DNA of 64,000 nucleotides from contig JABAKD010000019.1 in assembly GCA_012845835.1 (NCBI GenBank), forward strand, positions 5,122,994-5,186,993, given 5' to 3'. This DNA comes from Undaria pinnatifida. Taxonomy: Eukaryota; Sar; Phaeophyceae; Laminariales; Alariaceae. The notes under the pieces are model-generated. The model made no database searches, was not told where the DNA came from, and saw only the letters and a program-made list of their open reading frames with translations. Below are positions 52,401-61,288 of the stretch, in pieces (the first letter of the stretch is position 1; every line of letters starts with the position of its first letter). Made by a program: the position numbers and the translations under genes.

Positions 52401-55400
52401 TCAGCGTGGGGGGGGTTGCCGCGGGAGAAGGGGCGAGGGTTCGCCGACGCACGTCGGGACTGTTGATGCTGCCGCCACCGCTGCCGCCGCCGCCGCCACC
52501 GCATTTCTTGGCTCGAGATTGCGCTACTCCCGCCTCTCGAATTGACGGAGTGGACAATGACAAGAAGGACGGTAACGTTAACGGTAACCGCCGGAAAAGC
52601 AACAGCGGACCCAGCAGGTGGAGGGCGGTGCCTGATGGTGGGGCGTCGGTAGAAAGAAGGCCGGAAGACCTCTCCGAGAAAGGCGGCGGCGGCGATGGCA
52701 TGGAGGAAGGGAGGGGGTGGCTTTGCGTTGCCGCGATGCCCCCGTCGGCGGTGGACGTGCTTCCGGATGCGCCGAGCTCAGGAGACCGTGCTGTCGACGG
52801 TCCGCCGGTACCCCCGATAGGAAGAACCGAGGGGTCTGCTGTGGGGCTGCCCGGTAAAGAGAAAGAACGACAGACTTCGTTCCGCTACGACTGCCCAGAT
52901 GATTTTATCGGTGGTGCCGATGCTGGCAACGCATTGAAGATCGAAGACTCGGTCGGTGGACGAAAACCCCAAACAAGCGCTGGTATGACAATCGAGGGCG
53001 GCCGTGAAATGTCCTCACGCTCCAGGACAACGGGGGATATGGCGATTTTTTCCTCCCTCCAGGCACCCTACCACCACGCGTATGTTGCAGTGCTCGCTCC
53101 GCCGTCGCCGGCAGTAGATAACAGCACCGGCGACGGTAACGTCACCGATGTCGGCAGCGGTAATATCACTAGTAACGGTAACGGCAACAGCAATATCAAC
53201 GGACATATTACCGGCAACGGCAATAGTACCGGTAACGGTGCTAGAGTGGTGGCCGCGAGCAACATCATCGACCCTATTTCGAGCGCGTCAGCGCTTATTC
53301 TGCAAGTGGACCGAAGCGTGCCCGAGTCACCGCGGTGCGATGCGTCGGAAAATGACGTCTACGGTGACGGGGAGGCACCGGCTACAACGAGTGGGAGTGG
53401 GGGGTACGATGAGGTGGTGGTGATGGGGAAGAGGGGGAAGGAAGGAGCGCGCGAGGTGCCGCCGAGAGTGTGCGGGTGGAGGGCCTGTCTCGCCGACGCC
53501 GCCGCAGGGTAAGACTATTGGGTAGCCCGTGACATCTTCAGTTCAATGCTGCTGTCGAGTTGTCTTGTTGGAGAGGCGTGTCGCGATCGTTATGCACATG
53601 GACGCGTGCAAGAACTCCATCAATAAGAAAAACCGTGGTCAAGCGGCTACTACAGGGTGCCCCCAAGTCTGGACGCAACGAGCGACCGCCTCGTTTTTTC
53701 GTACTTACTGATCTAGACATATCGACGGACGGCCTCGATTTAGTTTCGTGTTTACTGAGAGGCGCCACGACCGGGGGATGCTTAACAAATGCTTAAGTGT
53801 GTCCTTCTGTAGCAGCAGACGTCAGCCGTCTATTCATAGGTACCTTGCGGCTGGCTTACCATGTGCTCAAAGGATATCCTTTTGCGGCAGACGTCAGGCG
53901 CCTGATCGTACGCACCTTGCCGCTGGCTTCCCATGTGCTTCCATTATGCCTGTGTGCAGCAGACGTCAGCAGTCTCCAACCCAAACCAACCCAACGAAAG
54001 CACAATGCTTGGGTGCCGCCGGTAGGCCCAACCCCACCCACCCACCAACCCACCCACCCACCACCCGTGATAGCGCACCTAACCCAACCCAGCATAACCC
54101 CTGATAATCAATACCTTGCTGCTGGCGTTTTCTCTTCCCTTGGTCATCTCATCCAATGGCCTTATCAGGTCGCTCTGCTTAACGCACGAACAAGTCAGGC
54201 ACTTTCTGGACGGCAAGGCGGCGAAGGTGATCCAAGCAGCGCCGTGAAGCAGTTATTTCGTGTCACGCCAACCGCGTGTCGAGCTACAAACGCCGCACAA
54301 GCACCAACTCACGCGTATTTTGCCTGGTTCTCGACAGCTTTTGATCGATTTGACTCGCGCTTCAAACGTGGAGACTTTCACCAGCTGGACCCATCTCAAC
54401 TGGTTAATTTTCAGCCGTTTCTCGGGCCATGCTCTGGTAACGTCCCTTCGCTGATATCGCCAAACCAACCGCGTCGCCCAACAGACGAAACCAACCATTT
54501 TACTTGCTAACGTTCCCGCTCCCATCCCACTTCCCCTTTCCCATCACGCCGCGCACGTTGGCCGCTATCCGCGACCAATGGCGGCATTACCGCCTGGTCA
54601 ATTTTCAGCTGTTTCTCGGGCCATGCTCTGGTAACGTCCCTTCGCTGATATCGCCAAACGAACGGCGTCGCCCAACAGACGAAACCAACAATTTTACCTG
54701 CTGACGTTCCCGCTCCCATCCCACTTCCCCTTTCCCATCCCGCCGCGCACGTTGGCCGCTATCCGCGACCAATGGCGGCAATACCGCCCTACGACTTCCC
54801 CTGCACCTCCCTTGCGGCCAACTATCTCCACACCGCCCTGCGGCCATCTCTGCTCCGCTCTACGACCGCCTCCGTACCCCCCTACGACCGCCCCGGCGCC
54901 ACCCTACGACCGCCTCCACACCGCCCTACGACCACCTCCGCACCGCCCTATGACCACTCCCGCACCGCTCTACGACCGCCCCCCGTACGGCCTTACGACC
55001 GCCCACGGTGCATAGGCCGGCTGTGTGAGCGACTCGTTTCGTTTTCTCCCGCCAGGGTCAGGGCCGAAGCGTCGCTCTTCCGTGAGAAAGAGGCGCGCGA
55101 CAGCCGGAACCAGCACTTCGTCGTGGCCATCTAGTAGCGCCGCCACCGCTGGCGCCAGTGTTAATTCAACAGCGGGTAGTGGTAGCGGTGGGGGCGGTGG
55201 CGGTGAGGAGGAGCTGGTTGCGTTGCGGTCTATGTCGCCGCTACTGTCGGAGCTGCTGAACGGCAAGCTCGGGACTACGATCGCCATGTTCTGTCAGCGG
55301 GCGGCGGTGGAGGCGAAGACGTGGCGGCTGGGGTAAGTTGGCCCGTACTTTGTATTTTTTCCGATAGGTGGTCGGGGTTTGGACTAGGGGTGGGATCGGG

Positions 55401-58400
55401 GTCGGTGTTGACTTTGAGGTAGGGAATAGGGCGGGTTCGCATGTTCGACTGCGCGGCGGCGGCGTTACTCGTGCGTTTGTTTCTTATTAGCCATTCTAGA
55501 GACTGCGTATTTTTTTTCTCCTGCCCGGAAGTTTTTTTATTGGCAGAATCGCGAATCGTGACGTTCCCCGCCCCGAAGCGATCAATCAGGACACGCCTCC
55601 GATAAATTGGCGATCGCGGGACGAAGCGCCGGCTAACCCCAATCTGTCGATAGTATGGATTTTTCTGGAAGAACGAAGTCAATATCCAACCAAGCACTGT
55701 ACTTGTAAATATCTAGTACATACATTACACAAATGAATGTGGTGCAACCTGAGCCAAGTGCACCGCCACCTGAGCTAAGGGCGGTGCAACCTGAGGCATA
55801 TGCGTATGTGCGGTGCACCCTGAGTCAATGATATTCCACACATGTAGATGTCATAGTCTGTTTAAGCGTAGTACCTGACACAGTCCACCCATATGTCCCG
55901 TCTTCCCCCCCCCCCGTTTTTCGACGTGGTTTTTAGAGAGCGGCGGGCCAGCGACAGGGCAGGCGACGAACTCAACGGCGGAGGAAAGGTCCACCGAGCG
56001 GTGGAACGACATGGGTCGGGTCGGGCGCCTATCAAGGTACAAGACGCGTGCTACGATACGGATACAGCAATGGTGCCTCTATGCCACCGGTTGAGTAGTG
56101 CCGGTTGCCCATTACAGCACCTGTGAAATCGCTCGGCACAGATGGAACCAACAGTAGTGGACTGTGCTGAGCAAACCCCGGTCGGTGCCATGATGGCGGC
56201 ATTCCGCTTGGCACATACCTGATACAGGCACTATAGAGGAACCACTACAAGTACTGTTTTCCCTTTTTTCCGTTTTTTTTTTCTTTATCCCATATGTTGT
56301 CCTGGCACTACTCTCGCGCTCCCTCCCAGTAGTAACTCAGATCCGGGGTCACATAGCGGGCCCTCCGCCCCCCTTCCCACTAAGGCACTTGCCTTGACTT
56401 TTATCGCGAGAATAATTCAGCATTTTTTTCCCTCGTCGACTCGCGTCGAATTGAATTGTGCTTACCCACGCTGCTAGGCGCTCTCAGCAGTTGATCCTTT
56501 GTTTCTTTGCATGTTTGCCAAAAAATTGCAGGATCTCACCATGGTGGGAATCGAACTCGAAGACTAACGCTAGTAGTATTCGAGAGTAACCACTAGACCA
56601 CCGGGGCGACCGTCTACTATAGCACTTTTTGGCCGAATCATTTCTGACCGACGCGCCTCCTCAACCAAGGGACTACCCAATACCGTTCGCATACAATGTG
56701 TGCTTTGCACTACTCTTCGTTACGTACCTAGGCCATGGGTTTGGGCTACCCTCCTGATAGTCTGGTTGAGGGTGAGACCTAGAGAACCCCAAGTTTGGGG
56801 CGGCAGAAAAATTAGGTTCACGCCTACTGTAGCATGCATCGCACCCCGGGACAGACCAATCGTGCTCCCGTCCTACTACTGTAGCATGCATCACACCGCG
56901 AGGCAGGCCGGACGTACTCCCATCCGTCCTGAGCCGCAGCCCTTCAATAGCTGCAGCTGGCGTCGTACGTACACGAGAAGAATCCAACCATCCGTGGATT
57001 TGTTTTAGGCGGTTTTCATGGGGTAATTTCTACGATAGGTGTGATTGGACCCGTAGGGGATGGCTTCGGCCGCCGATGAGGGTAAAGGCATTAGGGATGT
57101 GAGCTGGCTGAGCTTGACGGCCAATATACAGCAGAGGTGTGTTGAGCGACGAAGCAAGCCGACCAACTGACTTATATCTGAATTGATTTTTAAAAAAACG
57201 CGAGCGGCAAATGCACCAGTCCGATACGAAAGCGCAGGGCTCTTCAAGCTACCGCACACAACGACTCCGAGTATTAATAGCTGTAATACGTAGCTGTAAT
57301 ACGTAGCCAACTACTCCGGAAGTATTATCTAGTGGGCAAGTTACTATTGGGCGCGTGCTACGATAGAGGTTCGCCATTTTTGTTATAGAGATCTTCGCTT
57401 GAGGAACTCTACTTCTCTCACGAACACTGATTTGCGGAAAATTAAAAGTGCTGCGCGATTACCAATCCCATGGCCTAGGTGTTCCTCGGCCATTATTGCG
57501 AAAACAAGAGCGAAATTCCGACGATGTTTTGGTCAAGGAGCCTCGTCATTCTGAAAACGTTTGAGCCTAAAAGTGATACTTCTATCGTAGCTCACGCCAT
57601 TAGTATAGTCGGCCACCCCACAGCCGTAGTTAGCGCAGACTTACATCTTCCATTTTCCGGCCTAAGCTCATCATGAAAAAATGGTTGCCTTTGCGGGGAT
57701 GTTATGAATGTTCTTATGAAGCGCCCCCAATGTGTAATGAACTCCTCGCGTAAAAAGCCCCTGTGAACGGCCTCAGTCTCCGTAGAATCCCATGCAGTTT
57801 CACCTATTGGGCCTTCCAACTAGCAAACCTTATGACCTTGTCTGCGCGTGCGGCTCCAGAAACCTGATTGGGCAAGGTGGGCCAACCAGGAGGAGGCGGA
57901 GGCTGCTGATCGCAAGGTGGCGGCGGACATACATTGGGCAGAGCAGGTATGCGTACACACGGTGCCAAAAGCTGGCATACTGACAAGGTTTGCTGGATAG
58001 AGAAGAGACGGGTTCTTGCTGCATAAAGAGGAGACGCGATCTTGCGGAGTAGGGAAGAGAGAGACTTAACAAGAGATCAGCGCGTGAACCGTCGTATCGG
58101 CTGGCGGTAGCAACGCTTTTGCGCGACACCGCAGAGAGGATAATTCAGACGTTGTTTTAGGCAGACAAATTTTCGATGAAGCGGACGGAGAAAAGCGGCG
58201 AGCTCTTGCGTGTTGATAAGTTTTTCGACAGCCAGGACGGCATTGTTCTTCTTTTTCCTTGGGTGGATGGGTGAAAACGAAGCTTAAGCTCACCACAGTT
58301 CGACGTACGTGTCGTATCAATGTAACTGTCGCAACCACGTTGCTGCCGTGGCAGCGCGGCGACAAGGTGTACGGCCGCGCAACACTGCAGGAACCTGTTG

Positions 58401-61288
58401 CACAATGAAGCGAAAGCCGTCGGAGCATATCTCGCTGATGCTCTACAAACTTCATGAAGCTCTGCGAGGGTGAGGGGTACGGCGCTGATGTTGATGCCCC
58501 CCGCAAACGTAACGAAATTGACGTCGCACCGCAAAAGGTGCTGCAAACGGAAAAGGAGGTAACCCTGGAGTTGCGGCGGCTGTCCAACCTTGGCGTTTAC
58601 CCGGAAGCCGAGCTCGCGCACATTCGACGTGAACACGTGGCCTTGGCCACTGAATGGCGACAGGTATGCTCATCGATGATTTGTAGATTATGATGCAGCA
58701 CAATACGGTACCAGTACGCCTTGTGGGAAATCATGCAACCAGTGCGCCGGATGCATGCCAGTACTTGGAACGGAACGTATGAGTTGTCCTACCCGTATGT
58801 CAGATACTACCGTTCAGGCACCGAAATTAGGCCGCCCTTACGAGGGTGCGTGTTCAAAGTTCGCCCCCCCCCCCCCCCTTCAAAGTGCGATCCCCCCCCC
58901 CCCCCCCCCGCGCGCCCCCTCCAGCGCCCGAATGTTGGAGGGGTCTCTAATAGGAGAAGAAGCGGTCTTGAAAGGGATGCGTGGTCGTTGGTCAAATGAC
59001 TAAGGCAAGCAACAAATGAGTACGCCCCCCCCGATTTTCCTCCACTCATTGGTTGCGTTTTTTTTTACCCGTCGAAAGGCCATCAATGGCCGCACCAACG
59101 TCCCCGACAAAAGGGAAGAGGACGAGGAAGACTGCGCTAGCGGAATTGCAGGTGGCAACAACACCAACAAGAACAGCAACAACAATAGAAATAGCAACAG
59201 CAACAGAGACAACACCAGCAATAAAAATAGCAGCAGCAACAGAGACGGTCACGGCAATAGGAACAGCAACGGCGGAAGCACCGGCGTCGAGACACCGTCG
59301 CCGAACAGCAGCTGCCTGCCGCTACCGCAACTGCCACCGGGCAGGCAGAGGGCACGGGGAGAAACAAACCTTCTAGCAAGGGGCGCAGCGGCGGCGTCAG
59401 CTCCGGCGCCCCCACACGGTTCACAGCCCTCAGATGGGGGAGTCCTGCAATCGTCAGAGACAGCGAGCGGGTCGGGTAGCGGTATCGACATATGCTCGGG
59501 CGGTCTCCGTCGGCGTGGAAAGGCGTCCTCTGCGTCGGCATTAGTTTTTCAGGAAGGGGGGCTTAATACCGGCGTTCGAGGGGGGTTGGGGAGGGGTAGG
59601 GAACCACGGGAGGGGTGGCGGGAGAGCGCGCAGGCAAGAGGTGAAGAGGAGATTGAACTCGATTTCTCGAGGCTGAAGTGGGCGTTGCTTCGAAGACGCC
59701 GAGAACAGGTGAGGGGATGCCACGCCGGGGAACCAAAGGTTTTATTTACCCTAGCCTTGCTGTGAAGTTGGCGCATGCTACGGTAAAACGAAGCGTGGAG
59801 TGTGCCGAACCTTTTCCATTGTTTTACCCCCCACAGCGTATCATTATCATATATCTTCGTCCCTTACGTTCCTCCCCCCCCCGCTCTCCCCCCCGTACGC
59901 GCTTACGACGAGAGCTTACAGAAGGTGAACTTTCCCTAAAATTCAAACAAACACATATTCCTCTGGTGTGTTTTGTTCGAACCATCAACTGGCGAGTTAA
60001 CTAAGGCTGTCAGTTTCCAGCACACTGCGAAACATTGGACGAAAAAAAATGGCATCCCATGTGCCGTTAGGGATGCAAGGGACGAAGATATATGTGCCGT
60101 TATTGCCTTCCGTTTCCTTTCCCGGTTCCGCCGCCGTGCTCACCGTGTCCCGTCCAAGTCGTTCCGTGCAAGCCCGTGACGATTCAATCCCATTCAGTGC
60201 TGTACCGTGCTTACCGTGTCCCTTCCAATCCCATCCCGTGCAATCCCGGGATGCCGCAATCCGGCGGGATCATGTCCCGACCCAAAAAAACGGTACCGAG
60301 GACATCCCTGATTTTTTATCCTTCCGTTGTCCTTGCCCGGTCCCACCAGGCGGAAAGATCGAACGCAGCCGTAAAAGGGAGCACGCCAAGTCGAACGCCG
60401 ACCATCTTGTCGCCGAAGGGCGCGCCTACGTTGCATGCAGCAGAGGTACTGTCGGCATATGATGGCGCGGCAAGTGCGACTCCTTCCACCGTCGAGATAT
60501 TGTCTTCGGGCAAAAGCGATATTGGCGTTGGTGGTGGTGATGGCGGTGGTGGTAGCGGGGGCGGGGGTGGCGGCGGGGGCGGGGGTGGCAGAGGTGGCGA
60601 CCTGAACGATGTAGACCCCGCCACTGATGCTTCAATGGTGTTATCTTCGCCTTTGTCCGCCGCTCCTGCCGAGCAGCTTTACTGTCAGCCGTCGCCGACA
60701 TCGACTCTCTCGGCACGGGCGGAGAAAAACAGCGGGGCAGAGCTGCTGCAGCGGCGGCAGCATTTGTTGTCGTCGCGGGCGCCCGATTTCTCCTCGTCCT
60801 GCCCACCCGCTTCTCGCCGCTTTAGACAGCTAACGGCGCTGTCAGCATCTGGCGAGGAAGATAATAACTCCCGCGCGTCCCAACCTCAGCCTACCGCCCT
60901 TCCGCGAACTGCGGTAGCAACAGCTGCAGCTTCTGCCGGCGTTGGCGCTGCGCGGCAGCGCAGACGGCGACACTCCCCGCCGATTAGACCCGCCCGCGTT
61001 GCTGGCCATAGCTCCGCTTCGCCGACGTCTGTACGGGTGACCCGCGCTGCGGCTGCCTCGCACGCGCCAGAGAGGGATTGGGGTAAGGGGGAGCGGAGAA
61101 AGAACACCATTGGTCGGAGTGGTGGTAGGGCGGTGTCGCGCAGGCGGGCGTCGATGGGGGCGGGGGCGGGAGAGGGTGAGGGGGGTGGCGATACTTTTCA
61201 GATTGATCCCTTCGCGTCGCATGGACGGCGGAGGCAAGGGTTCGATGCGGCCCCTTATCAGACGACGGTGCTGTTCCGTGATCGCTGA
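41503..61288 (+). CDS. Large gene of unknown function, about 2,050 codons, mostly disordered
   Basis: I chained exons by splice sites and phase: 41503-41916, 48550-48754, 49122-49266, 49846-53508, 55056-55332, 57860-57946, 58460-58663, 59079-59708 and 60350-61288 (stop TGA). Exons 1-4 and 6-9 join cleanly in phase; the links into and out of exon 5 do not. The N-terminus (MDPHSGDDLIVNLFAAVQSA) and exons 2-3 look helical and basic (RRRRAALARETALSRMASRS). Exon 4 is 1,221 codons of low complexity with small ordered islands. Exons 6-7 look like charged helices (ANQEEAEAADRKVAAD). I recognise no domain. The first intron is 6.6 kb and holds a palindromic repeat array and transposon remnants. It could be a coiled-coil scaffold; that is a guess from composition. 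Whether exons 1 and 2 belong together is inferred from phase and orientation only. Confidence 0.6.
42060..46295. repeat. 4.2 kb palindromic repeat array, two 2.1 kb units
   Basis: Dozens of 40-43 bp units carry TCGATCGATACCTATTG and its complement CAATAGGTATCGATCGA. Three unit types follow one another: TCGATCGATACCTATTGCTT with GACCAATAGGTACGTG; GGCATCGATCGATACCCTTG with CAAACC; and GAAAGGTCTATCGATACC with ATC..CCGAAACAATAG. The whole series occurs twice, at about 42060-44180 and 44180-46295. Anchors such as AACACTGAAAAAATAAAATG (43731 and 45808) show the second copy 2.0-2.1 kb from the first. A 300 bp non-repeat block is embedded in each unit. Confidence 0.92.
46300..47790. mobile_element. 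Possible hAT-like non-autonomous element
   Basis: It begins CAGAGTTGGGCACGGGGACC, which fits the CAG.G.TGGGCA start of many hAT elements. Both sides are rich in GGTTATTTAACCGG and CCGGTCGGTTATTTCATAAC blocks. The right end is unclear (GGCGTGCCAGTTTCAT near 47770 is only a weak match). There is no transposase. A MITE copy is nested inside. Confidence 0.4.
46763..47020 (+). mobile_element. MITE family, copy 3
   Basis: The left end is CTCGTGCTGCGATAGAGGT and the right end ACCTCTATATCGTAGCAG. Inside are TTTTGGCTGAATGTTTTCTG, AATGACGGGGCTTC and CACCTAGGCCATGGGA. It is the copy with the best-matched ends. Confidence 0.85.
48031..48372 (+). CDS. Hypothetical ORF, 113 aa, doubtful
   Basis: An internal Met starts MVAVYPFLSFALIFSLPAG, which resembles a signal peptide, followed by ICLDGGPYS. 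The frame lies in intron 1 of the unknown gene, 180 bp before its exon 2. No family and no splice support were found. Confidence 0.2.
   Translation: MGVKMLGVFCRTARWRGMVAVYPFLSFALIFSLPAGICLDGGPYSAAGEAPFYSTTIIPDYSCSTPLVDAAMVLYEPYDTYNRHWGRLVAQLHSRTQRVHKLAIQRTGEVAGG
48550..48754 (+). CDS. Unknown large gene, exon 2
   Basis: Acceptor CTCCGCCAG|GAAAAC and donor ATGAGGG|GTAAAC. It reads ENANKALQSLRERRRRAALA, then RETALSRMASRSAAFAHSAK and so on, a basic helical segment. It begins in phase 0, as exon 1 requires, and ends in phase 1. Confidence 0.65.
49122..49266 (+). CDS. Unknown large gene, exon 3
   Basis: The acceptor is TTGCAAG|GCGCGG and the donor CCTGAG|GTAAGA. It reads GADATRRLQELLHECIGEY then EKARLREARIRKLSAEAC, a charged helix. 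The phase fits both neighbours with this acceptor; the AG at 49108 would not fit. Confidence 0.7.
49345..49640. repeat. (GTA)n and (GTC)n microsatellites
   Basis: A compound microsatellite in intron 3 of the unknown gene. GTA/AGT repeats span 49378-49458, then GTC/TCG repeats, GGT repeats and a GGTGGCAGT run span up to 49640. It creates open frames of poly-Ser, Val or Thr in all frames. Confidence 0.95.
49846..53508 (+). CDS. Unknown large gene, exon 4 (1,221 codons)
   Basis: Acceptor CGTTCCGCAG|GTGG and donor GCCGCAGG|GTAAGA. It opens WSRFCSRLEDDALGLVKAYD, then becomes a long stretch rich in Gly, Arg, Ser, Ala and Asp. Ordered-looking islands are PFPYLLSMGSDDG, VYYCLEEAEWEAARR, FAPAGVLHLLGTTECREFVE, RVLALHEGFPDETPP and VREILQ-like VRELLQVYLVTTRAV. 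A polyproline LPPPLPPPPPPHF lies near residue 880. Asn/Gly repeats (NGNGNSNINGHITGNGNS) lie near residue 1,110. An uninterrupted 3.7 kb frame strongly supports coding. Opposite-strand frames here are shadows. Confidence 0.85.
53814..54000. repeat. 72 bp tandem repeat, about 2.5 copies
   Basis: CAGACGTCAG recurs at 53816, 53888 and 53959, followed by ACCTTGC(G/C)GCTGGCTTNCCA and ATGTGCT. It lies in intron 4 of the unknown gene. Confidence 0.85.
54401..54788. repeat. 194 bp tandem duplication, very recent
   Basis: Two adjacent units (54401-54594 and 54595-54788) differ at only a handful of positions. Both contain TTTCTCGGGCCATGCTCTGG, AACGTCCCTTCGCTGATATC and ACGTTGGCCGCTATCCGCGA. It is the least diverged duplication in the window. 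Confidence 0.92.
54790..55015. repeat. CCCTACGACCGCC minisatellite
   Basis: About nine imperfect units of 20-26 bp share CC(C/T)TACGACC and a CTCC.CACCG block. It ends 40 bp before the acceptor of exon 5 of the unknown gene and may supply its pyrimidine tract. Confidence 0.85.
55056..55332 (+). CDS. Unknown large gene, exon 5, frame conflict
   Basis: The acceptor is CTCCCGCCAG|GGTCAG and the donor CTGGG|GTAAGT. The frame required by exon 4 gives VRAEASLFREKEARDSRNQ, a charged helix, but stops at a TAG at 55132. The next frame is open throughout and ends convincingly in SMSPLLSELLNGKLGTTIAM and RAAVEAKTWRLG. A one-base indel near 55100-55140, a sequence error, or a missing exon before it would explain this. 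Confidence 0.55.
55340..56324. other. Intron of the unknown gene, no exon recognised
   Basis: ACCTGAGCCAAGTGCACCGC, ACCTGAGCTAAGGGCGGTGC and CCTGAGGCA form a small tandem repeat at 55747-55800. A C9 run lies near 55906. A further exon may be hidden here, since exon 5 and exon 6 do not agree in phase. Confidence 0.5.
56325..56608 (-). repeat. tRNA-derived SINE copy
   Basis: The minus strand begins GCCCCGGTGGTCTAGTGGTT (tRNA-like 5' end with A box) and has GAGTTCGATTCCCACC (B box) about 50 bases on. The rest shares blocks with 17545-18560. The anticodon and T arms do not pair well, so it is a SINE head rather than a working tRNA gene. Confidence 0.65.
56609..56836 (+). mobile_element. MITE family, copy 4
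   Basis: The left end is CGTCTACTATAGCACTTTTT GGCCGAA (the first 20 bases are followed directly by the rest) and the right end CACGCCTACTGTAGCATG. TACCTAGGCCATGGG lies in the middle. It adjoins the SINE copy. Confidence 0.75.
56840..57350. other. Intron sequence with short duplications
   Basis: TACTGTAGCATGCATC.CACC recurs at 56826 and 56878, 52 bp apart, and TAGCTGTAATACG is doubled near 57280-57303. No exon was seen. Confidence 0.5.
57351..57598 (-). mobile_element. MITE family, copy 5
   Basis: Ends are GCGCGTGCTACGATAGAGGT and ACTTCTATCGTAGCTCACGC, good inverted matches. CAATCCCATGGCCTAGGTGT and GTCATTCTGAAAACGTTTGA are the shared internal blocks in reverse orientation. Length 248 bp. 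Confidence 0.85.
57860..57946 (+). CDS. Unknown large gene, exon 6
   Basis: Acceptor CGGCTCCAG|AAACCT and donor GAGCAG|GTATGC, 29 codons in phase 0-0. It reads KPDWARWANQEEAEAADRKV then AADIHWAEQ, a strongly helical acidic segment. The alternative frames are far less protein-like. Confidence 0.65.
58460..58663 (+). CDS. Unknown large gene, exon 7
   Basis: The donor CGACAG|GTATGC is good; the acceptor CATGAAG|CTCTGC is my choice, and CAAAAG|GTGCTG at 58540 is an alternative with the same phase. It reads KVLQTEKEVTLELRRLSNLG, VYPEAELAHIRREHVALATE and WRQ. It looks like a real charged helical exon. Confidence 0.65.
58862..58910. repeat. Two long poly(C) runs
   Basis: Runs of 16 and 18 C are separated by TTCAAAGTGCGAT. 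They lie in intron 7 of the unknown gene. Confidence 0.95.
59079..59708 (+). CDS. Unknown large gene, exon 8
   Basis: Acceptor CGTCGAAAG|GCCATC and donor GAACAG|GTGAGG, exactly 210 codons in phase 0-0. It has an acidic start (KREEDEEDCASG) and an Asn/Ser/Gly-rich middle (NNTNKNSNNNRNSNSNRDN). It ends in EEEIELDFSRLKWALLRRR. Confidence 0.7.
60350..61288 (+). CDS. Unknown large gene, terminal exon
   Basis: The acceptor GGTCCCACCAG|GCGGAA has a good pyrimidine tract. Then come 312 codons and TGA. It reads AERSNAAVKGSTPSRTPTIL, a Gly run, RRQHLLSSRAPDFSSSCPPA, then Arg/Ala-rich sequence, and ends FDAAPYQTTVLFRDR. It is low complexity, and no domain is recognised. Just upstream is a repeat of CGTGTCCCGTCCAAG/CGTGTCCCTTCCAAT. 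Confidence 0.65.
   Translation, partial: AERSNAAVKGSTPSRTPTILSPKGAPTLHAAEVLSAYDGAASATPSTVEILSSGKSDIGVGGGDGGGGSGGGGGGGGGGGRGGDLNDVDPATDASMVLSSPLSAAPAEQLYCQPSPTSTLSARAEKNSGAELLQRRQHLLSSRAPDFSSSCPPASRRFRQLTALSASGEEDNNSRASQPQPTALPRTAVATAAASAGVGAARQRRRRHSPPIRPARVAGHSSASPTSVRVTRAAAASHAPERDWGKGERRKNTIGRSGGRAVSRRRASMGAGAGEGEGGGDTFQIDPFASHGRRRQGFDAAPYQTTVLFRDR

Noticed and set aside
56527-56612. Functional tRNA gene on the minus strand
   Set aside because: Good A and B boxes, but the anticodon and T stems do not pair and the 3' acceptor strand does not match. It also belongs to a repeated SINE.
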